From Paenibacillus ginsengarvi (GTDB lineage: Bacteria > Bacillota > Bacilli > Paenibacillales > NBRC-103111), in assembly GCF_003626695.1 (NCBI RefSeq), contig NZ_RBAH01000011.1:62001-126000 (forward strand): a stretch of DNA of 64,000 nucleotides. The letters run 5' to 3'. The notes below the pieces were generated by a model, which was not told where the DNA came from, did not search any database, and saw only the letters and a program-made list of their open reading frames with translations. This document shows positions 26,729 to 35,595 of the stretch, piece after piece (the first letter of the stretch is position 1; each line of letters opens with the position of its first letter). The position numbers and the translations under genes are program-made.

Positions 26729-27508
26729 CTAATCCTTCTTCCAGCGGAAAAACGTCTCCATATCCGTCATGCCGTACAAGCTTATGCCGGGAAATCGTAT
26801 TGTCGTTCCGGCCATTCCGTCTGCAAGTTTCCCGTTCAACCGAAGTACGGCGTCTTCCGCTTGTTCCCCGATCGTTTTATTCGCCAAATACCCAAGCGAT
26901 ACGTGCGGCCGGTACTTTTTCGAAGCCGAGACGATGCCGAACCTTTCCTCGAAACGACGGTTCAGCTCCTCCCGCTTCATTTCCAAACCGCGCAAGGCGA
27001 CCTCGGAGCGTTCATTCGCCGGTTTCAGCAAGGCGACGATCGACGAATGGTTCCATTTCTCGCACCGGTCATACGCGAATCGTATCGGCTCTGTTTCCAT
27101 CCCGATCGGCTTTCCGCCGCTGTCTTGCAGCACCTTATGATCCGCGTGAAACGATGCGGGCATTTCCTGCAGCAGACGGCACGCTTCCGCACGCTCCTCT
27201 TCGTTCAGCCGGCCGACATTGTAATCATTGATCCCGTCCCAAACCGTTACATGATAGGAGTTCGGCGGAAGCGGGCAGTACAAATAGTCGCCGATCAACT
27301 CACGCTCCATCTGTCCGGTAATTTCGTTAAGCTTCCGGTAAAACGCGAGCGCCGACTCTTCCCGGCGAGAGTCCATTTTCTCCAGTCCGGCGAAACCGCT
27401 TAACCTGGAATAGCTGTCGCCCGGATTGTCGAACAGCAGCGAGAACCCTTTAAACGGGGCCCATACGGGAACGAATGAATGTACTTTCGAATTCGTTACG
27501 ATAGTCAT
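26729..27508 (-). CDS. 2H-phosphoesterase-like protein (DUF1868-type)
   Basis: 259 residues with two H-x-[T/S] motifs: YHVTVWD (about 83-89) and YRPHVSLGYL (about 200). They are spaced as in the 2H phosphoesterase superfamily (LigT, cyclic phosphodiesterases), which hydrolyse cyclic phosphates or 2'-5' bonds. No signal peptide. The match to DUF1868 is from memory of the motif context and is less certain than the 2H assignment. A perfect LacI-type operator lies 48 bp upstream of its start, so it appears to belong to the local LacI regulon, an unexpected partner for sugar-uptake genes. Confidence 0.72.
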   Translation of the reverse strand: MTIVTNSKVHSFVPVWAPFKGFSLLFDNPGDSYSRLSGFAGLEKMDSRREESALAFYRKLNEITGQMERELIGDYLYCPLPPNSYHVTVWDGINDYNVGRLNEEERAEACRLLQEMPASFHADHKVLQDSGGKPIGMETEPIRFAYDRCEKWNHSSIVALLKPANERSEVALRGLEMKREELNRRFEERFGIVSASKKYRPHVSLGYLANKTIGEQAEDAVLRLNGKLADGMAGTTIRFPGISLYGMTDMETFFRWKKD

Positions 27509-27555
27509 AAGCTTGGAAAAACCCCTTTCCTTGTAGTCTTAGTTGAATTCGAGAA

Positions 27556-27573
27556 TTTGTAATCGATTACAAA
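27556..27573. promoter_or_regulatory. LacI-type operator 3
   Basis: TTTGTAATCGATTACAAA, a perfect 18-bp palindrome, upstream of the 2H-phosphoesterase-like gene. Confidence 0.78.
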
Positions 27574-27612
27574 AATACGAAAAAACGTCTATCGACCGTT
27601 CCATCAGCAATA

Positions 27613-27832
27613 ACGGAACTTTTGCTTCCGTTCCCGCTGTCTAAGCGGAACCGCTAGTTCCGTTATTGCCCCTTCGCGAGCCTATTAGGCCCGCATAAAG
27701 GAAGCAGCACTTCCTTTATTGCTCCGTTTGCCCGGCTCCATTCGAGCTATTGGCAGCCTTAACAGAACTTTCGCTTCCGTTATCGCCAGATCAGCGTCGT
27801 TCCTCCTGCTATAGCGGAACTTTCACTTCCAC
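27613..27832. repeat. Phased palindromic repeat, family B, locus 1
   Basis: Five units related to ATAACGGAACTTTTGCTTCCGTTAT, with centres near 27622, 27654, 27707, 27771 and 27823. The last four are 53, 64 and 52 bp apart, the same layout as family A. It fills the gap between the LacI gene and the 2H-phosphoesterase-like gene. Confidence 0.8.
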
Positions 27833-27901
27833 TTCCCGCCCTTGGTTAGCCTCGATCCTGACAGGATAAGTCCACGAAAGAAAAGGAAGGATTTCAGCCC
27901 G

Positions 27902-28891
27902 TTACGTCTCTCGTACCACCAGCTGATGCGGCAGTACAATCAGTCCTTCCTCTTCGGCTTTCGGCTCGTTGTTCAGCTTTTGCACAAGCTTGCGGACGGC
28001 GCCGTAGCCTAAGTCATACAGCGGCTGAACGATCGAAGTGATCGTCGGATTCGTAATTTCCGCTAAAAACGTTCCGTCAAAGCTGATCAGTCCGATCTCC
28101 TGCGGCACGTGTATCGAGCGCTCCTTGATCCCTTTTAACACGTAGGCAGCCTGCATATCCGAATGGGTGATGATGCCATCCGGCTCCAAGCCTTGCTCCA
28201 CCATCCTGTTGACTGCATCCTTCACATGCTCGAATTTGTTCTGGACACCGGCAATCAGCTCCGGACGAAACGGAATGCCAGCCTCGTGCAGCGCATCCTT
28301 ATAACCCTCGATCCTTGCGAGAACCGAGCTCGTTTCGCGGCTGCCGGCTATGTACGCGATCGACGTAAGTCCTCGCCCGATCAGCTCGCTCGCCGCCTCA
28401 TAGGCCGCCTTCCGATTATCGATCGTAATGCAGGCCGCGTCGACGCCTTTATAATATTCCGTGCACAGCACCACTTTGTAGTCGCCCATCAGGCTCTCCA
28501 CCAGCTCCGTGCTGGCGCTGGACGATACGAAAACGATACCCTCGGCCAAATTCGTCTTCAGCATGTTGATGTACGTATCCAATATCCACCGCTTCGACTC
28601 GATCGTCCCGATAATAATGTTGTACGTATGATCGTAGGCAGCCGCCTGAGCGCCTCGGGCGATCTCAGAAAAGTAAGGGTTGGACATCGACGGCAGCACC
28701 ATTACGATCGTCCGGCTCGCCTGCTTCCTTAAGTTTTTGGCGAGCATATTCGGCTTGTAATTCATGTCCTTGATCACTTGCAGCACTTTATTTTTCGTGT
28801 CGGGCTTAACGACCGGATCGTTGTTCAGCACCCGGGAAACCGTCGCAACGGAAACGCCGGCTCGACTCGCAACCTCTTTGATGGAGCTCAT
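27902..28891 (-). CDS. LacI-family transcriptional repressor
   Basis: About 329 residues. N-terminal LacI helix-turn-helix (IKEVASRAGVSVATVSRVLN) with hinge helix, then a periplasmic-binding-protein-like sensor domain. The frame extends upstream, and an ATG at 28903 is also possible. The ATG at 28891 begins the canonical LacI start (MSSIKEVA) and is preferred. Its own promoter region carries operator 4, and three more identical palindromes lie before neighbouring genes, so autoregulation and local control are well supported. The inducer is unknown, probably a sugar derived from the glycan handled by the beta-helix protein. Confidence 0.92.
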   Translation of the reverse strand: MSSIKEVASRAGVSVATVSRVLNNDPVVKPDTKNKVLQVIKDMNYKPNMLAKNLRKQASRTIVMVLPSMSNPYFSEIARGAQAAAYDHTYNIIIGTIESKRWILDTYINMLKTNLAEGIVFVSSSASTELVESLMGDYKVVLCTEYYKGVDAACITIDNRKAAYEAASELIGRGLTSIAYIAGSRETSSVLARIEGYKDALHEAGIPFRPELIAGVQNKFEHVKDAVNRMVEQGLEPDGIITHSDMQAAYVLKGIKERSIHVPQEIGLISFDGTFLAEITNPTITSIVQPLYDLGYGAVRKLVQKLNNEPKAEEEGLIVLPHQLVVRET

Positions 28892-28921
28892 CCTTGGATC
28901 CATTCCTCTGCAAGACTTTTT

Positions 28922-28933
28922 GTAATCGATTAC
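28922..28933. promoter_or_regulatory. LacI-type operator 4 (autoregulatory)
   Basis: GTAATCGATTAC, 30 bp upstream of the LacI start. Confidence 0.75.
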
Positions 28934-29007
28934 ATTAAACGCGATAACAATTTGATAATAGCACATGATTTGCCAAATGACTAGCATAAACTTTTCGGAA
29001 ATGAAAA

Positions 29008-29048
29008 CAGCCCGGGAATGAACTGTTAGTAAGGTTCATCCCGGGCTG
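29008..29048 (-). terminator. Terminator of the M20 amidohydrolase gene
   Basis: CAGCCCGGGA(A)TGAAC paired with GTTCATCCCGGGCTG, followed on the minus strand by TTTT, just past the stop. Confidence 0.8.
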
Positions 29049-29055
29049 CCACCCC

Positions 29056-30234
29056 TTACGCCAGCCGGTCAAGAGCGACGCCCGCCAGCAGCGCAGCACC
29101 TACGGCCAAACAGCCCTCGTCCGGATTGAAGCGCGGCGAGTGCAGCCCCGCCGCCTGTTCGGCATTCTCCGAGGGACCGGAGCCGAGCCAGAAAAAGCAA
29201 CCTTTCGCAAAGCGCAAATATTCCGCAAAGTCTTCCCCGTACGTCATTGGCACCGGCTCCGCCCGTTTCCCGCTCCCAAGCATCCGGTCGGCCAGCTCGG
29301 CAAAGCGCCCGGTCAAGTCCGTATCGTTCCATACGGGCGGCACTTGCCGGATATAACGGACCGTTCCCCGGCAGCGATAGGCCTCGCATATACGGCTGAC
29401 GATTCTCTCGATCGTCTCCGGCATCGTCTCGCGCCACTCCGGGTCCAGATTGCGTACCGTTCCCGTCAGCTCGACAAAGTCCGGAATGATGTTATTAGCG
29501 GTCCCCCCATGTATCGTGCCGATGCTGACGACGACGCCTTTCGTCGGCGGCGCCTCGCGGCTGACGGCCGACTGTAGCCCCGCCACTACGGCCGAGGCGG
29601 CGACGATCGGATCGATACACGTCTCCGGATATCCGCCATGACCGCCTTTGCCGTCCACGCGGATTTCCAGGCGATCGATCGAACCCATGAGCACCCCGGA
29701 CTTCAGCCCGATCGTGCCCGCCGGATAAAAGGGCAAATTATGCAGCCCGTATATCTCGTCGACGCCGTCCATAACGCCCCGCTCGATCATCGTGTTCGCC
29801 CCGGCGAGTATTTCCTCCGCCGATTGAAACAAAAAGCGGACCGTTCCGCGAAGTTCGGCTTTGCGGCTTGCGAGCAGCCGGGCCGCTCCAAGCAAAACGG
29901 ACGTATGAATGTCGTGACCGCAGGCGTGCATGACGCCGGGATTGCCGGAGGCATAGTCCAGCCCGGTCTCCTCGGTGATCGGCAAGGCGTCCATATCCGC
30001 CCGAAGAGCCACGGTTGGCCCTTCCGATGCGCCGCGCAGATCGGCCACGACGCCGAAGCCGCCCACTTGCTCGCGTACCTCCAGACCGAGCCCCTGCAGA
30101 AACCGGGCTACGATTCCGGCGGTGCGCGATTCCTGGAAGCTAAGCTCGGGATGCCTATGCAAGTCTCTGCGCAGCTCGATCAGCTCGGGCTCCAGCAGCT
30201 TGGCCTGTTCAAGTAATAAATCCGACGTTTTCAT
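29056..30234 (-). CDS. M20-family metallo-amidohydrolase
   Basis: 392 residues, normal length for the M20D group (N-acyl amino acid or hippurate-type amidohydrolases and carboxypeptidases). Metal-binding motifs are visible: RRDLHRHPELSF, MHACGHDIHT (Cys and His about 106-108) and FQSAEE (Glu about 141), with YGLHN and a C-terminal YGEDFAEY. Cytoplasmic, with no signal peptide. RBS GAGGG before the ATG at 30234, 21 bp after the Gfo/Idh gene, so one operon with it. It ends at a clear terminator. The substrate is not determined. Confidence 0.93.
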   Translation of the reverse strand: MKTSDLLLEQAKLLEPELIELRRDLHRHPELSFQESRTAGIVARFLQGLGLEVREQVGGFGVVADLRGASEGPTVALRADMDALPITEETGLDYASGNPGVMHACGHDIHTSVLLGAARLLASRKAELRGTVRFLFQSAEEILAGANTMIERGVMDGVDEIYGLHNLPFYPAGTIGLKSGVLMGSIDRLEIRVDGKGGHGGYPETCIDPIVAASAVVAGLQSAVSREAPPTKGVVVSIGTIHGGTANNIIPDFVELTGTVRNLDPEWRETMPETIERIVSRICEAYRCRGTVRYIRQVPPVWNDTDLTGRFAELADRMLGSGKRAEPVPMTYGEDFAEYLRFAKGCFFWLGSGPSENAEQAAGLHSPRFNPDEGCLAVGAALLAGVALDRLA

Positions 30235-30255
30235 TGGTTTTCCCTCTCTCTTCGA

Positions 30256-31260
30256 TTATTCGTGCGATTGTCCAACGGCCTCGGCTCCGACGCGCTGCTC
30301 CGCTCCCGTCTCGTGGGAGCGGTAAGCGCTCTCTACGACATCGATTACGCTGCGGGCATAATCCAGCGAACACTCCGGCTCGTGGCCGGTTTCGATGTAT
30401 GTTACCAGATCCTCGAACTGAAGGACAAACGGATCGTCGCCTCCATCTATCGGCACCGTCTCGTACGCGCCGCCCCTGCTGACGAACAAACCGCCGCCGC
30501 CCTGACAGCGGATCATGCCGCCGGTAAACAGCAGCTCGTATTCGTTCTTCGGCGCACAGTTATAGCCGGATACGGTAATCGTCCCGGCGACGCCGTGCTC
30601 GTTCTCGGCGTACAGCACCCCGCTCCCTTCGACATCGCCCCGCTCCCCGTACCACGTCAAGGACGCTCTGATGCTCCGGATCCGCCCGCCGCTCAGCCAC
30701 TGCATCCGGTCGATGCAGTGCGAGCCGATATTCATCACGATGCCGCCGCCCGATTTATCCTTATCGAGAAACCAGGCCGGACGGTCCGGGGTAAAATAAT
30801 AACCGTGACGCGTGTCGTTCATCGCTACGAGACGTCCGAGCTCGCCGCTGTCCGCGAGCGCTTTGGCCGCCCGATTTTCCGCCAAGTAATGCTGGGTATG
30901 GCCGACCATCGCCTTCACGCCGCTTCGTTCGATCGCCTCGATCATCCGATCGCATTCCCGGACGTTCATCCCCATCGGCTTCTCGAGCAGCATGTGGCAG
31001 CCCGCCCCTGCTGTGTTTTGCACCGCCTCAAGGTGAAGATAATGCGGCAGCGTGATTACCGCAATATCCGGCTTTTCCTTCTCGAGCATTTGCCTGTAAT
31101 CCGTATATACGGCTGCTCCCTTTCCCGCACACAGCTCCGCCGCCCGCTCCTCGCGGACGTCTGCAACCGCGGCAAGCTTCAGCCCTTCCATCGCGGCAAT
31201 GGCCTGCGCATGGCGGGAGGCGATAATGCCCGCGCCTATTAGGGCCGCTTTGTATGTCAT
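30256..31260 (-). CDS. Gfo/Idh/MocA-family oxidoreductase
   Basis: 334 residues. N-terminal Rossmann fold with LIGAGIIASRHAQAI, the EKPMGMN motif (Lys for catalysis, about 95), and a C-terminal alpha/beta domain. Such enzymes oxidise or reduce sugars and inositols with NAD(P). RBS AGGAGG before the ATG. It sits between a solute-binding lipoprotein and an M20 amidohydrolase, suggesting catabolism of an imported sugar or amino sugar. Confidence 0.92.
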   Translation of the reverse strand: MTYKAALIGAGIIASRHAQAIAAMEGLKLAAVADVREERAAELCAGKGAAVYTDYRQMLEKEKPDIAVITLPHYLHLEAVQNTAGAGCHMLLEKPMGMNVRECDRMIEAIERSGVKAMVGHTQHYLAENRAAKALADSGELGRLVAMNDTRHGYYFTPDRPAWFLDKDKSGGGIVMNIGSHCIDRMQWLSGGRIRSIRASLTWYGERGDVEGSGVLYAENEHGVAGTITVSGYNCAPKNEYELLFTGGMIRCQGGGGLFVSRGGAYETVPIDGGDDPFVLQFEDLVTYIETGHEPECSLDYARSVIDVVESAYRSHETGAEQRVGAEAVGQSHE

Positions 31261-31338
31261 AACGTTCCTCCTACTGTCCGGTTGCGAGACGCCTCCGCAA
31301 GACCATACTGATTCCCTCCACGCCGCTTTTGCAAAGCC

Positions 31339-32919
31339 TCAGCGGAGAATGTCGGCGTCACGCAAATCCTGATTGTATTTTTCGAACAAGGCGGCCCCTT
31401 TGTATTTGGTCAGCAGCTCCTCGCGGTACTGCAGCCAATTGCGGCCCGATTTGTCTTCGAAAATCGCTTTCGCGAACAGCTCGTTTTGCCGCTTTCGATA
31501 GCCGGCCAAATCGAAGCCGTCGGGCGGCGTCAGCGACGTGCCGATATAGTCCTTGAGCGGCAGTGACGTCAAAAACTTCTCGATCGCCAGATCGCGCTCC
31601 GTCACCCGCGGATCGTATACGGTCAGGCCGTAAAGCTCCGGCTGCGGCGTATCCTGCGTGAAGAACGACCATATTTTCAAAAAATCGCCCTGCTTGGCAA
31701 CATCGCCGACAAACGCGTCCACATTCAGCCGCAGCGTCTTGCCTTCCCGCGTATAATGCTTGCCGGCTTCGCCGTAATGGGTCAGCAAATAACCTTCCTC
31801 GCTGCACAGCCAGTCTAATATGTCCACGGATCTCCGCACCTTCTCCGGATTCCGCTCCGCTACGCTTTTGGCAAACAGAAACGGCGACCCCGGCCCGGAC
31901 TTCGCGCCGAGCGGAACGTTCGGGAACATCGTAAACGGCAACCAGTCGGCGTTCGGATTCACCTGCTTGGAGCGGTACTGAACCCCCTGGGCGTTGCTGT
32001 CGAAAGCGAACGTTTTCGTGCCGCCCATAACAACGCCGATCTTGCCCTGAATCGCCTTCTCGAGATGCTGAGGGCCTTTGTTCAAATACCAGTCCGGATC
32101 GATCACCTTATCGACGTACATCAGCCTCGTAATATCGTCCAGCATATAACGCATGCCGGGCGTCATCGACCCGTCGACGACGCTGCCGTTCTCAATATAA
32201 CTCGGGAACAGGAAGCCCGCCTTGTAAAACTCCGGCCAATCGTAGCCGATCGTCATACCGCTTCCGGAGGTGGAGAACCCATACGTGTCCTGTTTGCCGT
32301 TGCCGTCCGGATCGCTGAAAGTAAACGCTCGCATTACATTCACGTACTCGTCGTACGAGGCGGGGACGGAGAGGCCCAGCTTGTCGAGCCAGTCTTTTCG
32401 GATATAATACGCCCGGTACGACGACTTGACGTACGGCAGCGGAGCGCGGACAAACTTGTTCTGCGTCTGGTACGTCCTCACTTCGTCCTCCGTCGTCCAA
32501 TACTTGAAGTAGTTCGGCATCGTCTGCGGAGTGACGAAATCGGTCAAGTCGGCCAGCAGCCCGTCCACCGCGTATTTGTTGCCTCCGTCGGAGTTTTGAT
32601 CCTTCCACATATCGGGCGGGGTCGAGGCGAGCAGCGCATTCAGCTTCGTATTATAATCGTTGTTCACAATCATGTACGTTACGTTCAGCTCGACATTAAA
32701 CTTCTGCTCGATCACTTTGCGCACGAAATCTTTGCTCCGGTCCGGCAAGTTCGTATTCGGCGGCGCCGTAATGAACCAGTTCAGCGTGAGCTTCCCGCCC
32801 CCCGCCTCGGCTGCGGTACCGGCATCGCCCCTGTCCTCCCCGCTGCATCCGCCCAGCATCAGCAAAGCCGCCGCCAGCGCGGCGAACCGTCCGTTTCTAG
32901 CCAGCATCGTGATCCGCAT
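31339..32919 (-). CDS. LplA-type solute-binding lipoprotein
   Basis: 526 residues, the long LplA/YtcQ class. Signal peptide with lipobox LGGC (Cys25), then a family-1 binding fold with YVNVMRAFTFSDPDGNGKQD, a segment typical of this class. RBS GGAGG. No permease is adjacent. It follows a large AraC membrane regulator (190 bp gap) and precedes a Gfo/Idh gene. Together they look like one sugar module whose permeases lie elsewhere or are shared. Confidence 0.92.
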   Translation of the reverse strand: MRITMLARNGRFAALAAALLMLGGCSGEDRGDAGTAAEAGGGKLTLNWFITAPPNTNLPDRSKDFVRKVIEQKFNVELNVTYMIVNNDYNTKLNALLASTPPDMWKDQNSDGGNKYAVDGLLADLTDFVTPQTMPNYFKYWTTEDEVRTYQTQNKFVRAPLPYVKSSYRAYYIRKDWLDKLGLSVPASYDEYVNVMRAFTFSDPDGNGKQDTYGFSTSGSGMTIGYDWPEFYKAGFLFPSYIENGSVVDGSMTPGMRYMLDDITRLMYVDKVIDPDWYLNKGPQHLEKAIQGKIGVVMGGTKTFAFDSNAQGVQYRSKQVNPNADWLPFTMFPNVPLGAKSGPGSPFLFAKSVAERNPEKVRRSVDILDWLCSEEGYLLTHYGEAGKHYTREGKTLRLNVDAFVGDVAKQGDFLKIWSFFTQDTPQPELYGLTVYDPRVTERDLAIEKFLTSLPLKDYIGTSLTPPDGFDLAGYRKRQNELFAKAIFEDKSGRNWLQYREELLTKYKGAALFEKYNQDLRDADILR

Positions 32920-33106
32920 GCGACGCCTCCGTCCGATAAAGTGATGGACCCGGTTAACATAAGGGCCAGACCCGGTAATTCGATCTTGTCACGCGCGCCA
33001 GCACCATACAATACTCAATTGATCACGGATGCCGGAACGTGAGGATACAAACCGGAACTTAAAGATAAAATCTCTATGCATGGCGGTTTAGGCGGACTAT
33101 AGAGCG

Positions 33107-35404
33107 TCAGCCGCTTGCGTCCCGGCGGGCGGCCGAATACGTTTGTCGGTAAGAGCCGGGCGTATCGCCAGTCGATTGTTTGAAAATGCGCGAAAAATTT
33201 TGCACCGACGTATAACGCAGCCGGTCGGAAATATCCTTGATCGGCATATCCGTATAGGCGAGCCACTCCTTCGCCTTGTCCATGCGCAAACGGATCAAAT
33301 AGTCGCCGAAGTTTTCTCCGGTCTCCTCCTTGAACCATTTGCTGAGCGTCGGGCGCGAAAGCTGGAGCAGATCGGCGATCTGCTGCAAGGATAGGTCGGT
33401 CTCGAGCTGCTCGTGAATGAAAGCGAGCGCGCACTGGACCGCTTTTTTCTGCTTCGGGATGTGTAAACTCTCCAGATGCCGCCGCACTCCGGCGAGCACG
33501 TCCCCGTTCAGCCACGCTTCGATGTCCTCCAGCGTCGATAGCGCGTACAACATCTTAACCGCATCGCCGCCCGTCACCTCGCTCAAGTGGCAGCCCGCCT
33601 CCTGAAGCAGCCCGTCGATCTCGCCGAGCAGATGGGCGAACAAACCGAGAATCGCCTCCGGCTCCCGCTGCGATTCGGAAGCCTCCCGCACAAGCGAGCT
33701 TACGTGCTCCATCGCTTCGCCGTATTCGGACCGCGCGAGCGCTGACATGACCGACCGTTCCAGACGAATCCATTGCCGGTACGGAAAGTGGGGCTGACGG
33801 GCGGCAGTGTGCCGGGAAACGAGCGAATCCGGCCCCATTGTAAAGCGATGGGCCAAATACGACAGCGCCTCCTCGTAGGATTCGTGGACACGGCCAAGTC
33901 CCTCGCGCGGCTCGGCGATCGCCACCGAAACCGTTAAGCGGAAATATAACTTCACATTGTCGCGGATACGCCCGCCGTATTCCAGCATGCTTTTATCCAG
34001 TGCAGGGCCTGGCTCTTCGGCCGCCGTGAGGAAAACGATCTGGCCGAGCTTCGGCGAGAAGGCGATGACGGGACCGAACTCCTCGCCGATTTCCTCCACC
34101 ATTTTGCGCAAGGCATACAAAATGAGCGAGCGGTCGTGCTCGCTGTAGCTATTTTTCAGCTCCTGCGGCCGATCCACCTCGGCTATCCCGACTGCATACC
34201 ATTTCCCGACAAGGGTTGCAGTGAACGCCCCCCACTCGCGTTCCGTCTCCCCGGTCGGCCATTCGCCGCGGATGAGCGACTGCAGGGCATGCTCCTTGAG
34301 CGTCGGCATCTGCTCGTTCAGACGACGCAGCAGGTGCTCGTTCGCCCGGCTCATATCGTTCAAATAACGGTCCAGCTCGACTACGACGTCCGGATCGCTT
34401 CGATCCGCCTCTTCGGGCGCCATTTTGGCTTTGGCCATCAGCCGCTGCAGCGGAACGAACAGCCGGTTCGAGCCGATAACGGCAGCAAGTCCCCAGACGA
34501 CGGCGATGAACACCGCAAGAGCGATCGACACGAGCTGGATATTGTTCGATTTTCGCGACATCTCGGCTGTGGAGGTCAAAGCGATATACGTCCAGCCGTT
34601 CAGCGCCGAACGAATCGACGAGACGATATATGTTTGGTCGTCGTGACTGATCCTCTCCGGCAACCGGTCCGGCGATGTCATCAGGCCGAGGACCGCGCTT
34701 TCGAGCCCCGTGTCCGGGCGCAGCGCATCCGTATGCTCGCTCACGATCTGCCGGCCCAACTCGTCGACGACGATCAGGCTCCGGTTTAAGGGAGAGCCGG
34801 TTTGCTCCAGCAGCTCCTTCAGCCGATCGGCGTTTAATTGCAGCAGCAAAATGCCTTTCGGGTTCGAAGCGTTCAGCGGAATCGTGCGCACGATCAGCAT
34901 ATCTTTTTGATTCGCGTACGTGTTGGGCGGTATTTTAAAAGAAAACAGCTGAGTCGGCGGCATCATCTGCTTGACGATTTCATTGTACGGATAGTCGATT
35001 TGCCGGATCAGCCCGAACCGGTTTGAATAAACGGAATTAAACCGGGTCAGAATCAAGGCGACGTCGATCGGAACGTCGGAATTGCCAACCGTATTTTGCA
35101 GTAAATCGATCGTTTGCACCGAGCTTTCGAACATGTCCATCGACATGCCGAACTCCGCCGCCCGTAATAGGGTCGAATTGGCCGCGAGCGACAGCGACAT
35201 TTGGTCCATCCGGTTGACAAAGGCGTCCACCTGCATCTGCACCGTCCGCAAAATCGTACGCTGATGCGAATCGACTTCCTCCTGTAAGCTGACCGAAGCC
35301 AAATACGAGGAAATGCCGCCAAGCAGGAGAACCGGGACGACGCTCAACACAATGGTAAAGGCAAGCAGCTTGCTTTTATATGACCATCTTCTCTTCGCTG
35401 CCAT
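33107..35404 (-). CDS. Membrane-bound AraC-family regulator (YesS-like)
   Basis: 765 residues. A first membrane segment (about 13-35) and a second (about 295-318, VSIALAVFIAVVWGLAAVIG) flank a Cache-like extracellular sensor. The C-terminal ~105 residues hold the AraC DNA-binding domain (LSLQQIADLLQLSRPTLSKW and FSRIFKQSTGDTPGSYRQTY). Such proteins sense an external glycan or a loaded binding protein and activate transport genes. RBS GAGGGGGC. It precedes the LplA-type binding protein, its likely target. Confidence 0.9.
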   Translation of the reverse strand: MAAKRRWSYKSKLLAFTIVLSVVPVLLLGGISSYLASVSLQEEVDSHQRTILRTVQMQVDAFVNRMDQMSLSLAANSTLLRAAEFGMSMDMFESSVQTIDLLQNTVGNSDVPIDVALILTRFNSVYSNRFGLIRQIDYPYNEIVKQMMPPTQLFSFKIPPNTYANQKDMLIVRTIPLNASNPKGILLLQLNADRLKELLEQTGSPLNRSLIVVDELGRQIVSEHTDALRPDTGLESAVLGLMTSPDRLPERISHDDQTYIVSSIRSALNGWTYIALTSTAEMSRKSNNIQLVSIALAVFIAVVWGLAAVIGSNRLFVPLQRLMAKAKMAPEEADRSDPDVVVELDRYLNDMSRANEHLLRRLNEQMPTLKEHALQSLIRGEWPTGETEREWGAFTATLVGKWYAVGIAEVDRPQELKNSYSEHDRSLILYALRKMVEEIGEEFGPVIAFSPKLGQIVFLTAAEEPGPALDKSMLEYGGRIRDNVKLYFRLTVSVAIAEPREGLGRVHESYEEALSYLAHRFTMGPDSLVSRHTAARQPHFPYRQWIRLERSVMSALARSEYGEAMEHVSSLVREASESQREPEAILGLFAHLLGEIDGLLQEAGCHLSEVTGGDAVKMLYALSTLEDIEAWLNGDVLAGVRRHLESLHIPKQKKAVQCALAFIHEQLETDLSLQQIADLLQLSRPTLSKWFKEETGENFGDYLIRLRMDKAKEWLAYTDMPIKDISDRLRYTSVQNFSRIFKQSTGDTPGSYRQTYSAARRDASG

Positions 35405-35530
35405 AACGTTTGCCCCCTCGATTCCATCCCTTCAGACTTGTAAGCGCATCCATTCGATCGGGTCAATTCGCTTCTTGTCTATTATCTTACCTGCAACGAG
35501 CCGGGGGCACAATGCTTATATTTGCCCGGC

Positions 35531-35561
35531 AAAAAGCCCGCAACCGATCGATTGCGGGCTT
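35531..35561 (-). terminator. Terminator of the binding-protein gene
   Basis: AAGCCCGCAA (35534-35543) with TTGCGGGCTT (35552-35561), then TTTTT on the minus strand. Confidence 0.88.
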
Positions 35562-35595
35562 GGGGCTGTCCGGCGGCTAGGGCCGGCGAAGCAGA

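Noticed and set aside
27613..27832. CRISPR array
   Set aside because: Units are palindromic, diverged and unevenly spaced (32, 53, 64, 52 bp) with no cas genes.
30262..31242. Long plus-strand frame opposite the Gfo/Idh gene
   Set aside because: Shadow of a well-supported gene, no recognisable fold.
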